From assembly GCF_007992435.1 (NCBI RefSeq), contig NZ_BKAG01000016.1:62001-126000 (forward strand): a DNA stretch of 64,000 nt. The letters are read 5' to 3'. This document shows positions 1 through 8,858 of this stretch, piece by piece. Numbering within the stretch: the first letter of the stretch is position 1; each line of letters starts with the position of its first letter. The position numbers and the translations under genes are program-made. Under the pieces are notes generated by a model. The model was not told the DNA's origin. It saw nothing but the letters and a program-made list of their open reading frames with translations, and did no database searches. The stretch is from Prosthecobacter gellanilyticus. Its GTDB lineage: Bacteria > Verrucomicrobiota > Verrucomicrobiia > Verrucomicrobiales > Verrucomicrobiaceae.

Positions 1-1212
1 GTCTCCCTGCGCGGCGATGACGTCCGGTGATGGAGCGGTATCCACCACGGCCAATCTGGCTCCAGCACTGATGACCGAGCCAACACCATTCTTCACAAGC
101 ACGCTGTAGGTGCCGGCTAGCGCCAGCGTGGCATCAAAGCCATAGCTGTTTGAGTTCGGTGCCGTTTTGATTTTCACACCGTCCTTCCGCCACTCGAAAA
201 GCAAGGTGGGTGCGCCAGCGGCAGGAGCGTAGAAGCCGGCATTGTCACCCGCCGCCACCAGCACGGAGACAGGCTGTGGATCGATCAATGGCAGGCCCGT
301 GACATTAGCCGCCAGCACCGTGAGAGCCACTGCATCACTGGTCGTGCTGCCCAGCCCGTTGCTCACGACCACATTGTAAGTCGCTGCGTCGGCCTTTTGC
401 GCGGAGGCGATGGTGAAGCTGGGGGTGGTCGCTCCCACAATCGGTTTGGTTCCCTTTCGCCATTGATAGGTCAGTGCATGGGCCCCAGTGGCACTCACAC
501 TGAAGGTCGCCGAAGCGCCGACAGCGACGGTGCGCGGTGCTGGCTGAGTCACAATGGCAGGCGCGCCACCAAACACCTGCACCAGGACCGGTCCCCCAAT
601 GGCATCACCGACGAGGTTCGTGACCACGACATCATAGTACCCCGTGTCCGTGGTCTGAACATTGGTTCGCGTGAGCGTGGTCTCCGTGGCGGACTCGATC
701 GGCACCAAGTTCCGCCGCCACTGGCAGGTGAAAAGCGAAGAGGATGAAACCTCGATCGAGAGCGAGAAACTGCCTCCGGCGCTCGCGGTGACATTCTCCG
801 GACCCGAGGTGATTTCCGGAAAGTTACGATCGATGGTCACATGACTGCCATTCGTGGTGGTTGATACCGGCGATCCAGGGTCACCTTCCAGATTGCTGTA
901 GCTGATGACAAAGCTGACGGGACCTGAGGGATCCTCCTCACTCACAGGAATGGTGGCCGTCCACTGCAGGCCGGAGCCATTGGTGTTCGCCGACTTGCCG
1001 AGAATCAGCACGTCCGGTGTCTGCAGCAGCTGATCCGCTGTGAACGTGAGAGCGATGGTGTCTCCCGTCGTCGCATACAGTCCGTTTCCACGAGAGGAAG
1101 CGATGCTGACCGAGGTGAGCTGCGGCGGAACGACGACCTGTGCCGAAACATTCACTCCTGGCAGCAGGAGCAGCCAGAGCAGCGACACGAAGTGAAAAAG
1201 GCGGCAGGCCAT
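1..1212 (-). CDS. Secreted immunoglobulin-like repeat protein (3' part outside window)
   Basis: The reading frame is open from an ATG at 1212 down to base 1, so the C-terminus is missing. The protein begins with a hydrophobic signal peptide (MACRLFHFVSLLWLLLLP, with a likely cleavage near NVSAQ). It then shows at least three Ig-like modules of about 85-95 residues, each with the pattern of a conserved Trp in a QWRR/QWRK/EWRK strand followed by a D(A/T)xxYxVVV(T/S)N strand. This is the usual I-set/Ig_3 pattern of verrucomicrobial surface proteins. The role is probably adhesion or scaffolding outside the cell; no catalytic domain is visible in the part present. It lies 98 bp downstream of the cytochrome gene on the same strand and could be co-transcribed. 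The frame was found by direct translation of the minus strand. Confidence 0.8.
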   Translation of the reverse strand, partial: MACRLFHFVSLLWLLLLPGVNVSAQVVVPPQLTSVSIASSRGNGLYATTGDTIALTFTADQLLQTPDVLILGKSANTNGSGLQWTATIPVSEEDPSGPVSFVISYSNLEGDPGSPVSTTTNGSHVTIDRNFPEITSGPENVTASAGGSFSLSIEVSSSSLFTCQWRRNLVPIESATETTLTRTNVQTTDTGYYDVVVTNLVGDAIGGPVLVQVFGGAPAIVTQPAPRTVAVGASATFSVSATGAHALTYQWRKGTKPIVGATTPSFTIASAQKADAATYNVVVSNGLGSTTSDAVALTVLAANVTGLPLIDPQPVSVLVAAGDNAGFYAPAAGAPTLLFEWRKDGVKIKTAPNSNSYGFDATLALAGTYSVLVKNGVGSVISAGARLAVVDTAPSPDVIAAQGD

Positions 1213-1309
1213 AAAATCGTGGCCCGAGTGTCTCCGGTTCTGTTTCGCGGAGCAATGCTCATTTTTGATGCCGTGGGTGTGGGCGTGTAAATGTTGCGTC
1301 AGGGCCAGT

Positions 1310-3694
1310 CTACCGTCCGGTGATCTTGGCGAGCAGGTCGGCAGCTTCCTGCGGAGTGATGACACTCTCCAGTCCTTCCGGCATGAGGGAGGTGGTGAGG
1401 GTTTTCATCTCGCGGATGGAGGCGCGGGGTATGGGCATGTCCACGCCGCCGGGGAGACGCAGGCTGATGCTGGCGGGTGTCTCGGCACTGATGAGGCCTG
1501 CGATGGTGGTGCCATCGGTGCGGGTGATCTGCGTGGCGGCATTGCGCGTCTCGACCGCGCGGTTCGGATCAAAGATGGCTTCGAGAATCTGATCCGCGGG
1601 CTTGGCGGCGATGGTGGCGAGGTCGGGTCCGACTTCGACGCCTTGCCCACCGAGCTTGTGGCAGGCCATGCAGGCTTTCGCGAAGACGGCTTGGCCTCTA
1701 CTGGCATCACCACGCAGGGCGCTGACCTCACTGACATAGCGCTTCACGATTTTCTGGCGATCGGCGTTCGTGTTGGTGATCATGGGCACGGTTGCGACGG
1801 GCTTTTGATCCGTCTTTTTCGGGAACCACGACTCCAGTTCCTTTGGATCAATGTCATTACTGCCTGCGGCGACCAACGATGCGCCGCGCACCTGTGGGAA
1901 GCTGGACTTCATGAGTGAGATCAAAGCAGGACGTTGAGCTTCATCGAGCAAGGATGCGGTCCATGCGGCTTGCAGACGCACATTGAGAGAAGCTTTTACA
2001 TCACTGGCGATGTCCACCAAAGCAGGCACGGCAGACTTGTCCTGCTTCTCCAAGAGCAGACGCTGGGCTGTATCGCGTGTCCAGCGATGAGCGGAACGCA
2101 AGGCGCTGACTGGCTTGGCGAGCGAGGCGACTTCACTCTTGATCGATGTGGGGCCGCTGAGGCGGTAGATGCGGCCTTTGTCTTCTCCAGCACGCACATC
2201 GAGACCGCGCACAATATCGGTCGGAATCCACTCGGGGTGCTCGAGCACAAGGCGGTACATGTCGACAACATAGATGGCACCATCGGGGCCGGGCCTTGCC
2301 ATGGAGGGACGGAACCAGTTGTCAGCACTGGCGAGGAACTCGCTGTCTTTGTCATCAGGATGACGCGCGCTGGTGATGGGCAGTGCGGTGAGGTCTAACA
2401 ACTCGCGATGCACAAGGTTGTTGGCGGGCTCGCAGATGAGCAGCGTTTGATCCTTGCCATCAAGCCATGGCATGGGTGAGCAACCGGAGGTGAGTGTGTT
2501 CACGGCAGCGGCCCAGTTGAAGCGGCGCACGGGCGGGCTGACGGGATAGACCGTTTTCTCCTCATTCGTCACTGCGCGCACCGTGGCGGCAATCTTGTCA
2601 GGATGCGCTTCCATCCAGCGCATGGGCAGGAAGTAGTGCCAGGCGATGGTGCTGTTGTTGTTGCCGAACCAGTTGCCGAAGTCGTCGCGCCACTTGCCAT
2701 ATTGCGTGCGGCCGAGTTCGCGCTCGAACTTGCCGGTGATAGGATGGAAGCGGAAGTCGTTGGTGCCGAGCTTGATCTTCTCCTTGGTTTTCTCGACGAT
2801 CACGTTGCCGCCGCTGTCGCCATTGGCACCGTAGATCCAACCATCGAGTCCCCAGCAGAAACCGTTGATGAGATGCTGAGGATTGCCGGCGGTGAAACCA
2901 GAGTACCAAGTCTCGCGCTCATCACAGCGGCCATCGCCATCGGTATCGCGGGCATAGAAGATGTCCGGGATTCCACTGACAAAGACACCCCCTTTCCAGC
3001 AGATGAGGCCGGTGGGATGCAGCAGACCATCAAGGAAGAGGGAGGCCTTGTCATACACGCCATCACCATCGGTATCTGTGAGCACTTTGATGCGGCCCGC
3101 TTGAAGGTCGGAAACCTTACCCTGGCTGATCTTGCCGTCGTTGGTCTTCTCGCCTGGAGCAAAAGGGTAGTCGCCCATCTCCACGACCCAGGCGCGGCCT
3201 TGCTCATCCCAATCAATGAACACCGGATCCTGCACCAGAGGCTCATGGGCGACGAGGCTGATGCTCCACCCCGGCTTGGTGCGCATGGTCTTCAGCGAGT
3301 CTTGCGGCGAGAGAGGGGCCGGACCTGGAACTCGTAAGAGCTCGCTTTTGGTTAGGCGTGTTTTACCATCGGCGGTGATGAGGGTGCCATCGCGGAAGAT
3401 CGCGCCGTCAAGCAAGGGCAGGCTGTTGGCATCCCCCGCCCTGCCTTCACGCAGGACGTTCGACCAGCCGCGATCCCACTGGACGTTCTTCTTCTCCACC
3501 GGGTTGAAGATGAAGACGCCGTAGCCGCTGGAATTGGAGATGATGAGGTCTTCGTGGCCGTCTTCATTGAGATCCGCGAAGATGACGCCGCCATGCTTGG
3601 TTAGGTCAGGGAGAGGCGCGATCTTGGCAGCTTCTTCCAACGTGAGACCGAAGGCGGTGGTGCTAAGGAGGAGGGAGAGGGCCAGGATGCGCAT
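1310..3694 (-). CDS. PVC-type haem-binding membrane-bound dehydrogenase-like protein
   Basis: 794 residues. A signal peptide (MRILALSLLLSTTAFG) is followed by an Asp-rich FG-GAP/VCBS-like segment (DLNEDGHEDLII, about residues 42-53). Next comes the beta-propeller 'putative membrane-bound dehydrogenase' region (about 145-500) with a calcium-type DTDGDGVYDK loop. A HEAT-like helical stretch follows, and the C-terminus is a c-type cytochrome domain with one CMACH haem site at residues 675-679 and a VGPDL motif shortly after. This architecture is characteristic of PVC bacteria. The electron acceptor/donor and substrate are unknown; sugar or polyol oxidation in the periplasm is often proposed for the family. 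It sits downstream of a related 910-residue protein, suggesting a paired function. Family identity is strong, substrate unknown. Confidence 0.88.
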   Translation of the reverse strand: MRILALSLLLSTTAFGLTLEEAAKIAPLPDLTKHGGVIFADLNEDGHEDLIISNSSGYGVFIFNPVEKKNVQWDRGWSNVLREGRAGDANSLPLLDGAIFRDGTLITADGKTRLTKSELLRVPGPAPLSPQDSLKTMRTKPGWSISLVAHEPLVQDPVFIDWDEQGRAWVVEMGDYPFAPGEKTNDGKISQGKVSDLQAGRIKVLTDTDGDGVYDKASLFLDGLLHPTGLICWKGGVFVSGIPDIFYARDTDGDGRCDERETWYSGFTAGNPQHLINGFCWGLDGWIYGANGDSGGNVIVEKTKEKIKLGTNDFRFHPITGKFERELGRTQYGKWRDDFGNWFGNNNSTIAWHYFLPMRWMEAHPDKIAATVRAVTNEEKTVYPVSPPVRRFNWAAAVNTLTSGCSPMPWLDGKDQTLLICEPANNLVHRELLDLTALPITSARHPDDKDSEFLASADNWFRPSMARPGPDGAIYVVDMYRLVLEHPEWIPTDIVRGLDVRAGEDKGRIYRLSGPTSIKSEVASLAKPVSALRSAHRWTRDTAQRLLLEKQDKSAVPALVDIASDVKASLNVRLQAAWTASLLDEAQRPALISLMKSSFPQVRGASLVAAGSNDIDPKELESWFPKKTDQKPVATVPMITNTNADRQKIVKRYVSEVSALRGDASRGQAVFAKACMACHKLGGQGVEVGPDLATIAAKPADQILEAIFDPNRAVETRNAATQITRTDGTTIAGLISAETPASISLRLPGGVDMPIPRASIREMKTLTTSLMPEGLESVITPQEAADLLAKITGR

Positions 3695-3794
3695 GCTTTC
3701 AATACGTCATTGGCGTGGCGAATGTAGCGGACGCGCGGCAGCGCGGTGTGCGCAGAGAATGTATTGATCCTCGAGAGCATGACATTCGCACGCT

Positions 3795-3862
3795 AGCGGT
3801 GTCGACGATGCACGGTGGCCCGTGCATCTCTGCCACCGCACTCCGGGACGCTTCGCGACTTC
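3795..3862. repeat. 68-bp palindromic intergenic repeat, copy A
   Basis: This 68-nt sequence is identical to 57927-57994. It folds as a nested hairpin: inner arms gatgcacgg (3807-3815) and ccgtgcatc (3820-3828) around a 4-nt loop, with outer arms gcggtg (3796-3801) and caccgc (3834-3839). It directly abuts the stop codon of the small minus-strand ORF that ends at 3862 and lies upstream of the next gene. The size, extragenic location and palindromic shape resemble REP/BIME elements. It may act as a terminator, mRNA stabiliser or a mobile REP moved in trans; no REP transposase is in the window. Confidence 0.85.
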
Positions 3863-4065
3863 TAGGCGCCCGGCTTTGAAATACTCTCAATGCACTCCCG
3901 GACGATGCGGAGGCATTCGTCGGGACTCGCGGGCATCGGAAGAGTGAGGGGATGATCCTTCACGCGTAGATGGCGGAGGTCGCCTTCACGGCGGACGTGC
4001 GTGACTTCGATGCCGTGGGAGGCGAAGAAGCGCACGACGTCCTGATTGCTGGCGTAGCGGCTCAT
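3862..4065 (-). CDS. Small hypothetical protein (67 residues)
   Basis: A short ORF starting MSRYASNQDVVRFFASHG, placed two bases after the stop codon of the upstream cytochrome gene, so it is probably translated from the same mRNA. The alternation (N-terminal helix, then VTHVRREGDLRHLRV strands, a PLTLPMPASP turn and a C-terminal helix) faintly recalls the HicA mRNA-interferase fold. The usual HicA glycine-histidine signature is unclear and no hicB partner is adjacent. I therefore do not assign a function. Its stop codon touches the palindromic repeat. Codon use is like its neighbours, which argues that it is real. Confidence 0.55.
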   Translation of the reverse strand: MSRYASNQDVVRFFASHGIEVTHVRREGDLRHLRVKDHPLTLPMPASPDECLRIVRECIESISKPGA

Positions 4066-4067
4066 GT

Positions 4068-6800
4068 TTACTCGGCCTGACGGAGGTAGGCGACGATGTC
4101 TGCCACGTCCTGGGCGGTCATGCCGAGCATGGTGGCGCTCATCATGAGGGAGCGGTCCATCTTCTTGCGATTGGCGATCTTGTTTCTGGCCACGAACTGG
4201 GTCTGACCGCCCATGCTGCGGACGATGAAGATGTCACCTTCGCTGAGGATCATGCCGTCGATCTTGGTGCCGTCTTTGCAGGTGATGGAGACACCGTCAA
4301 AACCATGCGCGATGTCCTTGCTCGGCTCGATGAGAGCCTGGGCGATGATATCACTCGGCTGGCTGATGCCCCAGCCCTGGAGGTTCGGGCCGAACTCAAC
4401 ACCCTGGCCATTCAACTGATGGCACATGACGCAGCGAACGACGAGTGACTGACCGTGGGCGATATCGCCTTTCAGCTTCATGACTTCCTCCACCTTGATG
4501 GTGCTCGGGATGGCAGGCGGTGTCTCGATGGTGACCAGCTTCACAGCATCTGGATCGAAGATGCCCTGCTTCTTCAATTCGGAAGCGATGCCGAACTCAG
4601 CCCAATCATTGGTGCTGCGGTTGATCAGCCACCACATGGCATCTTGATGGATCGGAGCCGCCTTGTCCTTGGCAGCGGCGAGCATGGCCTGCGCGGCGCT
4701 GGCATCTTTGATGAAGGCGAGGGTATCGACAGCCAGCTTGCGCTCAGCCGGAGTGAGCTTGTCACTGGTGGCGCGGACCTGAAGGTCAGACACGGCTTCG
4801 ACAGGATGCAGGCGCCAGGTGAGGCGGGCGAATTTCTCCGTCCAGTCCAGCGGGTTGCCATCGAGAATCTCCTTCAGCTTCAGCCAGACAGGGCCTTCCT
4901 TGCCGGTGCAGCCAAGTCCCCAGGCTTCGAGGTAGGAGCGGTCCTTGCCATCGTAGCGCTTGGCGAGTTCGATGAGGATGTTCTGGCTCTGCGCAGCGGG
5001 CACATCACGCATGGCCACGGCGACCTCGGCACGCACAGCAGCAGAGGCATCGTGCACCATGGCGCTGATGATATCGAGCACATCCGCATTGGCGGCGCGG
5101 AGGGCGCGAAGAGCCACAAGACGCTGGTGGGCCTCATCCGACTCGAGCCAGATGCGGACGCGCTGGGTGCCAGCCTCGCCAAGCTGAGCGAGCAACCAGA
5201 CGGCCCGGGCAGCGACATACGGATTCTTGTCTTCCAGCAGAGCACCGACTGCCTTGGAGGAAGCGGCACCTTTTTCCTCCAGACGTGTGAAGGCCACGTG
5301 ACGGACGTTCGTGGCGGGAGACTTGAGAGCAGCGATCTGGCCTTCGGGACTTTCGAGATCGAGCTTCGGCGAGACGGGCTTTGTGCCTTTGGCGATGACA
5401 CGGTAGATGGTGCCGCTGCAGGTTTCATCTGTGTCCATGTGGCCACCGGTGCGCTTGTCAAACCAGTCGGCGATGTAGATGGCGCCATCGGTGCCGACGC
5501 AGACATCACTCGGACGGAAGAGCGTGTGGCGCTCGTCGGACATGTTGTCCTTGCCGCCGACGAAGTCGCTACCTTTGAAGACACCGGTGGTGTTCGTGGT
5601 GCAGAAGTCGAAGCGCTCCAGCTTCATGGCCGCGCCATCAGGCTTCGGAAGATAACCAAAAACAACGTTACGACCAGTCTCGCAGCTCAGCAGCATGCCA
5701 TTCCATTTGGAATCCAGCGCGCCGTTTTCATAGAAGGCCATGCCGGTGGGTGCACCGCCGCCATAGACATCGCCCGCAGGCAGGCTGCCGGGATCATCCT
5801 GACGCCATTCAGCGGTGGGAATGTCCTGGCCGGGGCGCTTGTCAGCGCGCCACTGGCGCTTGCCATCGGCAGAGAAGAAGCCGAACTGGCCGCCTTCGAT
5901 GAGATGGCTCACGCGGCAGGCTGGCGGATCATCATTGTCATTGAGATACATGTCTCCGAAGGAGTTTTTCACGCCTTCAAAGCTGTTGCGATAACCGAAG
6001 CCGAGAACGCGCGCACCGTGGCCGCTGGGGTCGATGCTGGCCGTGAAGCCGCCGACGTAGACGTGGCCGTCATCACTCTTCTCGCCGGTATAGGGGTTGT
6101 TCAGGTAAGCGCCGCCGATGCGGAAGGTGGTGCCGCTTTTGTCGGTGAACATCGCGCCACAGTTGCCATTGCTGAAATACCAGCGGCCATCAGGTCCGGC
6201 GTAAACGCTGTGCAGGCTGTGGTCATGCTGCTGCTGCTCGAAGCCATTGAGGAAGATCTCGCGCGTGTCGACGGCGGGATCAAACTTCAGGTCGCGGTTC
6301 ACATCCACATACTTGATGATGTTCGGCGCATTGGAGACGAGCACTACGTTATCAAACACCGCCACGCCGAGCGGGCACTCGAGCTCCTTTTCGCGCACAA
6401 AGACATGGCTGCTGTCAGCCTTGCCATCACCATCGGTGTCCTGGAGCACGCGGATGGCATCACCCTCGCGGCTGCGACCACTGTGACGGCGGTAGTTCAC
6501 ACCTTCCGCGACCCAGATACGGCCCTGGGCATCCACATCCATGTTGGAGGGATTGTAGAGCATGGGCGAGGTGGCCCAGACGCTGATCTCAAAGCCTTCA
6601 GGAACCTTGAACATGCTGGTGTCCAGATGCTCTGGCGTGACCTTGGAAGCATCGAACGCAGGCTGGCTCAGGTCCGGTGTGAAGGCTGGCTTGCCCACGG
6701 CATAGTTGGAAGGCTTTTTGGGCTTGTCCGGAGCGGCAGAAAAGACCGTGGCGGAGAGGCCAGCGGCGATGACAAGCAGGGCGGAGGTGGGGCGCAGCAT
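4068..6800 (-). CDS. PVC-type haem-binding dehydrogenase with HEAT repeats
   Basis: 910 residues with signal peptide (MLRPTSALLVIAAGLSATVFSAA). The order is: a beta-propeller 'membrane-bound dehydrogenase' domain (about 60-480) with the segment WVAEGVNYRRH and calcium-like loops such as DTDGDGKAD; a HEAT-repeat region (about 490-720); and a C-terminal cytochrome c domain with one CVMCH haem site (790-794), then QGVEFGPNL and the terminal helix ADIVAYLRQ. The same family as the 794-residue protein downstream, but longer and with a different substrate-facing region. The two genes and a small ORF between them probably form one operon. It is expected to be periplasmic and to pass electrons through its haem. 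The substrate cannot be read from sequence. Confidence 0.88.
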   Translation of the reverse strand: MLRPTSALLVIAAGLSATVFSAAPDKPKKPSNYAVGKPAFTPDLSQPAFDASKVTPEHLDTSMFKVPEGFEISVWATSPMLYNPSNMDVDAQGRIWVAEGVNYRRHSGRSREGDAIRVLQDTDGDGKADSSHVFVREKELECPLGVAVFDNVVLVSNAPNIIKYVDVNRDLKFDPAVDTREIFLNGFEQQQHDHSLHSVYAGPDGRWYFSNGNCGAMFTDKSGTTFRIGGAYLNNPYTGEKSDDGHVYVGGFTASIDPSGHGARVLGFGYRNSFEGVKNSFGDMYLNDNDDPPACRVSHLIEGGQFGFFSADGKRQWRADKRPGQDIPTAEWRQDDPGSLPAGDVYGGGAPTGMAFYENGALDSKWNGMLLSCETGRNVVFGYLPKPDGAAMKLERFDFCTTNTTGVFKGSDFVGGKDNMSDERHTLFRPSDVCVGTDGAIYIADWFDKRTGGHMDTDETCSGTIYRVIAKGTKPVSPKLDLESPEGQIAALKSPATNVRHVAFTRLEEKGAASSKAVGALLEDKNPYVAARAVWLLAQLGEAGTQRVRIWLESDEAHQRLVALRALRAANADVLDIISAMVHDASAAVRAEVAVAMRDVPAAQSQNILIELAKRYDGKDRSYLEAWGLGCTGKEGPVWLKLKEILDGNPLDWTEKFARLTWRLHPVEAVSDLQVRATSDKLTPAERKLAVDTLAFIKDASAAQAMLAAAKDKAAPIHQDAMWWLINRSTNDWAEFGIASELKKQGIFDPDAVKLVTIETPPAIPSTIKVEEVMKLKGDIAHGQSLVVRCVMCHQLNGQGVEFGPNLQGWGISQPSDIIAQALIEPSKDIAHGFDGVSITCKDGTKIDGMILSEGDIFIVRSMGGQTQFVARNKIANRKKMDRSLMMSATMLGMTAQDVADIVAYLRQAE

Positions 6801-6830
6801 GAGGGGGCGATGATGGAGGGGCGCAAAGAA

Positions 6831-6857
6831 CGGGCAAGTCAGAGTTCATCTTGCCCG
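6831..6857. promoter_or_regulatory. Inverted repeat in the leader of the 910-residue cytochrome gene
   Basis: Perfect 8-bp arms cgggcaag (6831-6838) and cttgcccg (6850-6857) separated by 11 nt, centred about 45 bp upstream of the start codon at 6800. It could be an operator or a 5'-UTR hairpin. This is seen in sequence; the function is inferred only from position. Confidence 0.35.
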
Positions 6858-6950
6858 GCGGGGTGTTTGTTTTGAAAGTGGACTATGGCGGGACGGAAAC
6901 CCCGGATTTTTGACCCCTGAGAACAACGAGGGACATAGAGGCGTGAAAAG

Positions 6951-6984
6951 AAAAAGACCGTGGCCTGATGACCACGGTCTTTTT
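6951..6984 (-). terminator. Rho-independent terminator of the mla operon
   Basis: Perfect 13-bp inverted repeat aaaaagaccgtgg / ccacggtcttttt around the loop cctgatga. It lies 26 bp beyond the mlaA stop codon at 7010. Read on the minus strand, the hairpin ends in a run of T, as expected for an intrinsic terminator; the arms are symmetrical, so it could also stop transcription from the other side. Confidence 0.88.
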
Positions 6985-7009
6985 GAAATCACGTTGAGGT
7001 TCTGCCAGC

Positions 7010-7789
7010 TTACTGCTCAGCCGCGGCGTTGCGGTTCTGGATGTAGGTGCTGCGGACGGCCGTGTAGGGGTCGATGGCGTTGGCGGTTGCCTCCTTGTAG
7101 AGATCGAGCTGGCCAGGCATGGCGCGGATGGTATTCCCGGTCGGCGGGATCCAGGCCCAGTCATCGGCATCACCCGTGAAGACAAAGCCCCAGTTGATGG
7201 GGTTCAGCACATAGTCTCCGCCGGAACCCACCGCCTCACGCAAGGTCGTCGGGCCCATCACAGGCACCACGATGTAGGGTCCATGGCCCATGCCCCAGGT
7301 GGCCAAGGTTTGGCCAGTGTCCTCAGCAGGCACGTCCTTGAGGGAATCGATCTTGTCCGAGACCTTGAAGAGGCCGCCGACACCGGCAACGGTGTTCACG
7401 CCGAACTTCTGCGCCTCTTTGCCAGCACGTCCGAACTTGCCCTGCAGGCCGCTGTTCACGAAACGCACGGGGAACTTCACGTTCTCATAGGCGTTGTCGA
7501 TGCTCTTGCGGACAGGCTTGGGGAAGATCGTGGTGTAGGTCTTCGAGATGGGTGTCATCACCCACTTATAGAACTTGTCGTTGAAGGCGAAGGTGGCGCG
7601 GTTCAGCCCTTCGAGAGGATCACTGACCACAACGGTGTCACCGTAGTCATCGAGCGCATCCGTGCCGCCCGAGGCCGGTGCCTTGGCCGCAGCCCCGGGC
7701 TGTGAGGCCGAGGCTGGAGGAGTGTTTTTCGGCGTGGCACAGGAGACGAGCCCCAGGGCCACGAGCGGGAGGAAATGATGCAATTTCAT
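7010..7789 (-). CDS. mlaA: MlaA-family outer-membrane lipoprotein
   Basis: 259 residues. A lipoprotein signal peptide with lipobox LVSC (cysteine about residue 17) is followed by a Pro/Ala linker. The VacJ/MlaA domain runs from DPLEGLNRATFAFND to the WGMGHGPYIVVPVMGPTTLREAVG segment, the most recognisable part of this family. MlaA sits in the outer membrane with porins and extracts mislocalised phospholipids from the outer leaflet for return to the inner membrane. It is the last gene of an mlaE-F-D-C-A operon and overlaps mlaC by ATGA. Length is close to the family norm. Confidence 0.93.
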   Translation of the reverse strand: MKLHHFLPLVALGLVSCATPKNTPPASASQPGAAAKAPASGGTDALDDYGDTVVVSDPLEGLNRATFAFNDKFYKWVMTPISKTYTTIFPKPVRKSIDNAYENVKFPVRFVNSGLQGKFGRAGKEAQKFGVNTVAGVGGLFKVSDKIDSLKDVPAEDTGQTLATWGMGHGPYIVVPVMGPTTLREAVGSGGDYVLNPINWGFVFTGDADDWAWIPPTGNTIRAMPGQLDLYKEATANAIDPYTAVRSTYIQNRNAAAEQ

Positions 7790-8364
7790 GAGGGACGGGA
7801 GACGGATTGTTCGAGCGAGCGAATGACGGCCTCAGCACCGCCTTGCTTGAAACTGGCATCCAACTGGGACCGGTAGTTCGCCACGAGGCTGACACCTTCG
7901 ATCACCACATCTGCAATCCTCCAGCCACCGATCTGCTCCATGCGGTAGATCACGGAGTAACGGCTGCCTTTGTAAACGAGGGTGGTCGGGACATCGACGC
8001 GACCGGAGGCCGGGTTCGTCGCGGCCTTGTAGTCAATGGTCGCGGTCTGACCCGGAGTGAACTTGTTGCTATAAGTACGGATGACCAGGGTGGTGAAAAG
8101 ATCCGTGGCCTTCGCCTGCTGCGCGGAGCTGAACTGCTTCCAACCCACGCCAACCGCGCGGCGGGTCATGGTCTCAAAGCTCACCCGGCGCTGCAGCACG
8201 GAACGCGCGCTGGAGGCGAGGGCAGAGCGGCTGGAGGCTCCGTTGGCGATGCCCAGCACCTCATCAATGGTGGAGCGGAGGGTGGCCTGGGCTTCATCTG
8301 CGGCAGCTCCGTGAGTCAGGAGAGGAGCAGCCAGGATCAGGGCGATAAACGGGCGGCGGTTCAT
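7786..8364 (-). CDS. mlaC: MlaC-type periplasmic phospholipid carrier
   Basis: 192 residues with signal peptide (MNRRPFIALILAAPLLTHGAA). The mature part shows the MlaC pattern: FETMTRRAVGVGWKQFSSAQQ, the IRTYSNKF segment, a tetrad of beta strands ending VIYRMEQIGGWRIADVVIEGVSLVANYRSQ, and a final amphipathic helix. MlaC shuttles lipid between the outer-membrane MlaA complex and the inner-membrane MlaFED transporter. The GWRIADVVIEGVSLV segment is diagnostic of Ttg2D/MlaC. The gene overlaps both mlaD and mlaA by 4 bp, indicating translational coupling. Confidence 0.93.
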   Translation of the reverse strand: MNRRPFIALILAAPLLTHGAAADEAQATLRSTIDEVLGIANGASSRSALASSARSVLQRRVSFETMTRRAVGVGWKQFSSAQQAKATDLFTTLVIRTYSNKFTPGQTATIDYKAATNPASGRVDVPTTLVYKGSRYSVIYRMEQIGGWRIADVVIEGVSLVANYRSQLDASFKQGGAEAVIRSLEQSVSRPS

Positions 8365-8858
8365 GGATTGGGTGTTTTTCCAGGGGCGGGCTCAGCACCC
8401 TCCGCAGCGCTGTTTACGCTACCGAAGGCCATTTTGCCAATTAGAGATTCGATATCGACGGAAGATTCTGTCATAGTGATCTGCGCTCCTGCCGCTAGAT
8501 ACGTCTCATCCGCGCCCGGGGATAACGCGACATATTTGTCGCCGATCAGGCCGGTGGTTTTGATGGAGGCCATGGAGTCGGTGGGCAGCTTCAAACCGTC
8601 CATCACACGCAGCGTGGCGATGGCGCAGTAATCCTCCGGATTCATGCGGATGGCATCTACCCGGCCGACGGTGACACCGGCGATGAGGACGCTGCTGCCC
8701 ACATTCAGTCCGCCGGCATTGGTGAAGCGGGCCTCGATGGTATACGTGGGGCCGCTGACCATGGAACCAGCACCGACTTTGACCGTCAGCCAGACCACTG
8801 CGGCAAGACCGAGGAGGACAAAGAGACCGACGAGGAATTCCAGCTTGGATGCTTTCAT
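8361..8858 (-). CDS. mlaD: MlaD, MCE-domain lipid transport subunit
   Basis: 165 residues. One N-terminal transmembrane helix (about 8-28, FLVGLFVLLGLAAVVWL) is followed by one MCE domain: FTNAGGLNVGSSVLIAGVTVG is the core of the family, then LPTDSMASIKTTGLIGDKYV. The C-terminus is a short acidic/proline tail. MlaD forms the periplasmic ring of the MlaFED complex and hands lipid to or from MlaC. Length matches single-MCE MlaD proteins. It sits between the ATPase gene and mlaC, with 4-bp overlaps on each side. Confidence 0.94.
   Translation of the reverse strand: MKASKLEFLVGLFVLLGLAAVVWLTVKVGAGSMVSGPTYTIEARFTNAGGLNVGSSVLIAGVTVGRVDAIRMNPEDYCAIATLRVMDGLKLPTDSMASIKTTGLIGDKYVALSPGADETYLAAGAQITMTESSVDIESLIGKMAFGSVNSAAEGAEPAPGKTPNP

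Noticed and set aside
3862-4065. HicA toxin call for the 67-residue ORF
   Set aside because: The resemblance is limited to size and secondary-structure order, the key histidine context is not convincing and no hicB is adjacent.
4455-6875. 806-codon open frame on the plus strand
   Set aside because: It is antisense to the 910-residue cytochrome gene, whose signal peptide, propeller and CVMCH site are unmistakable. Long antisense frames are expected at this GC content.
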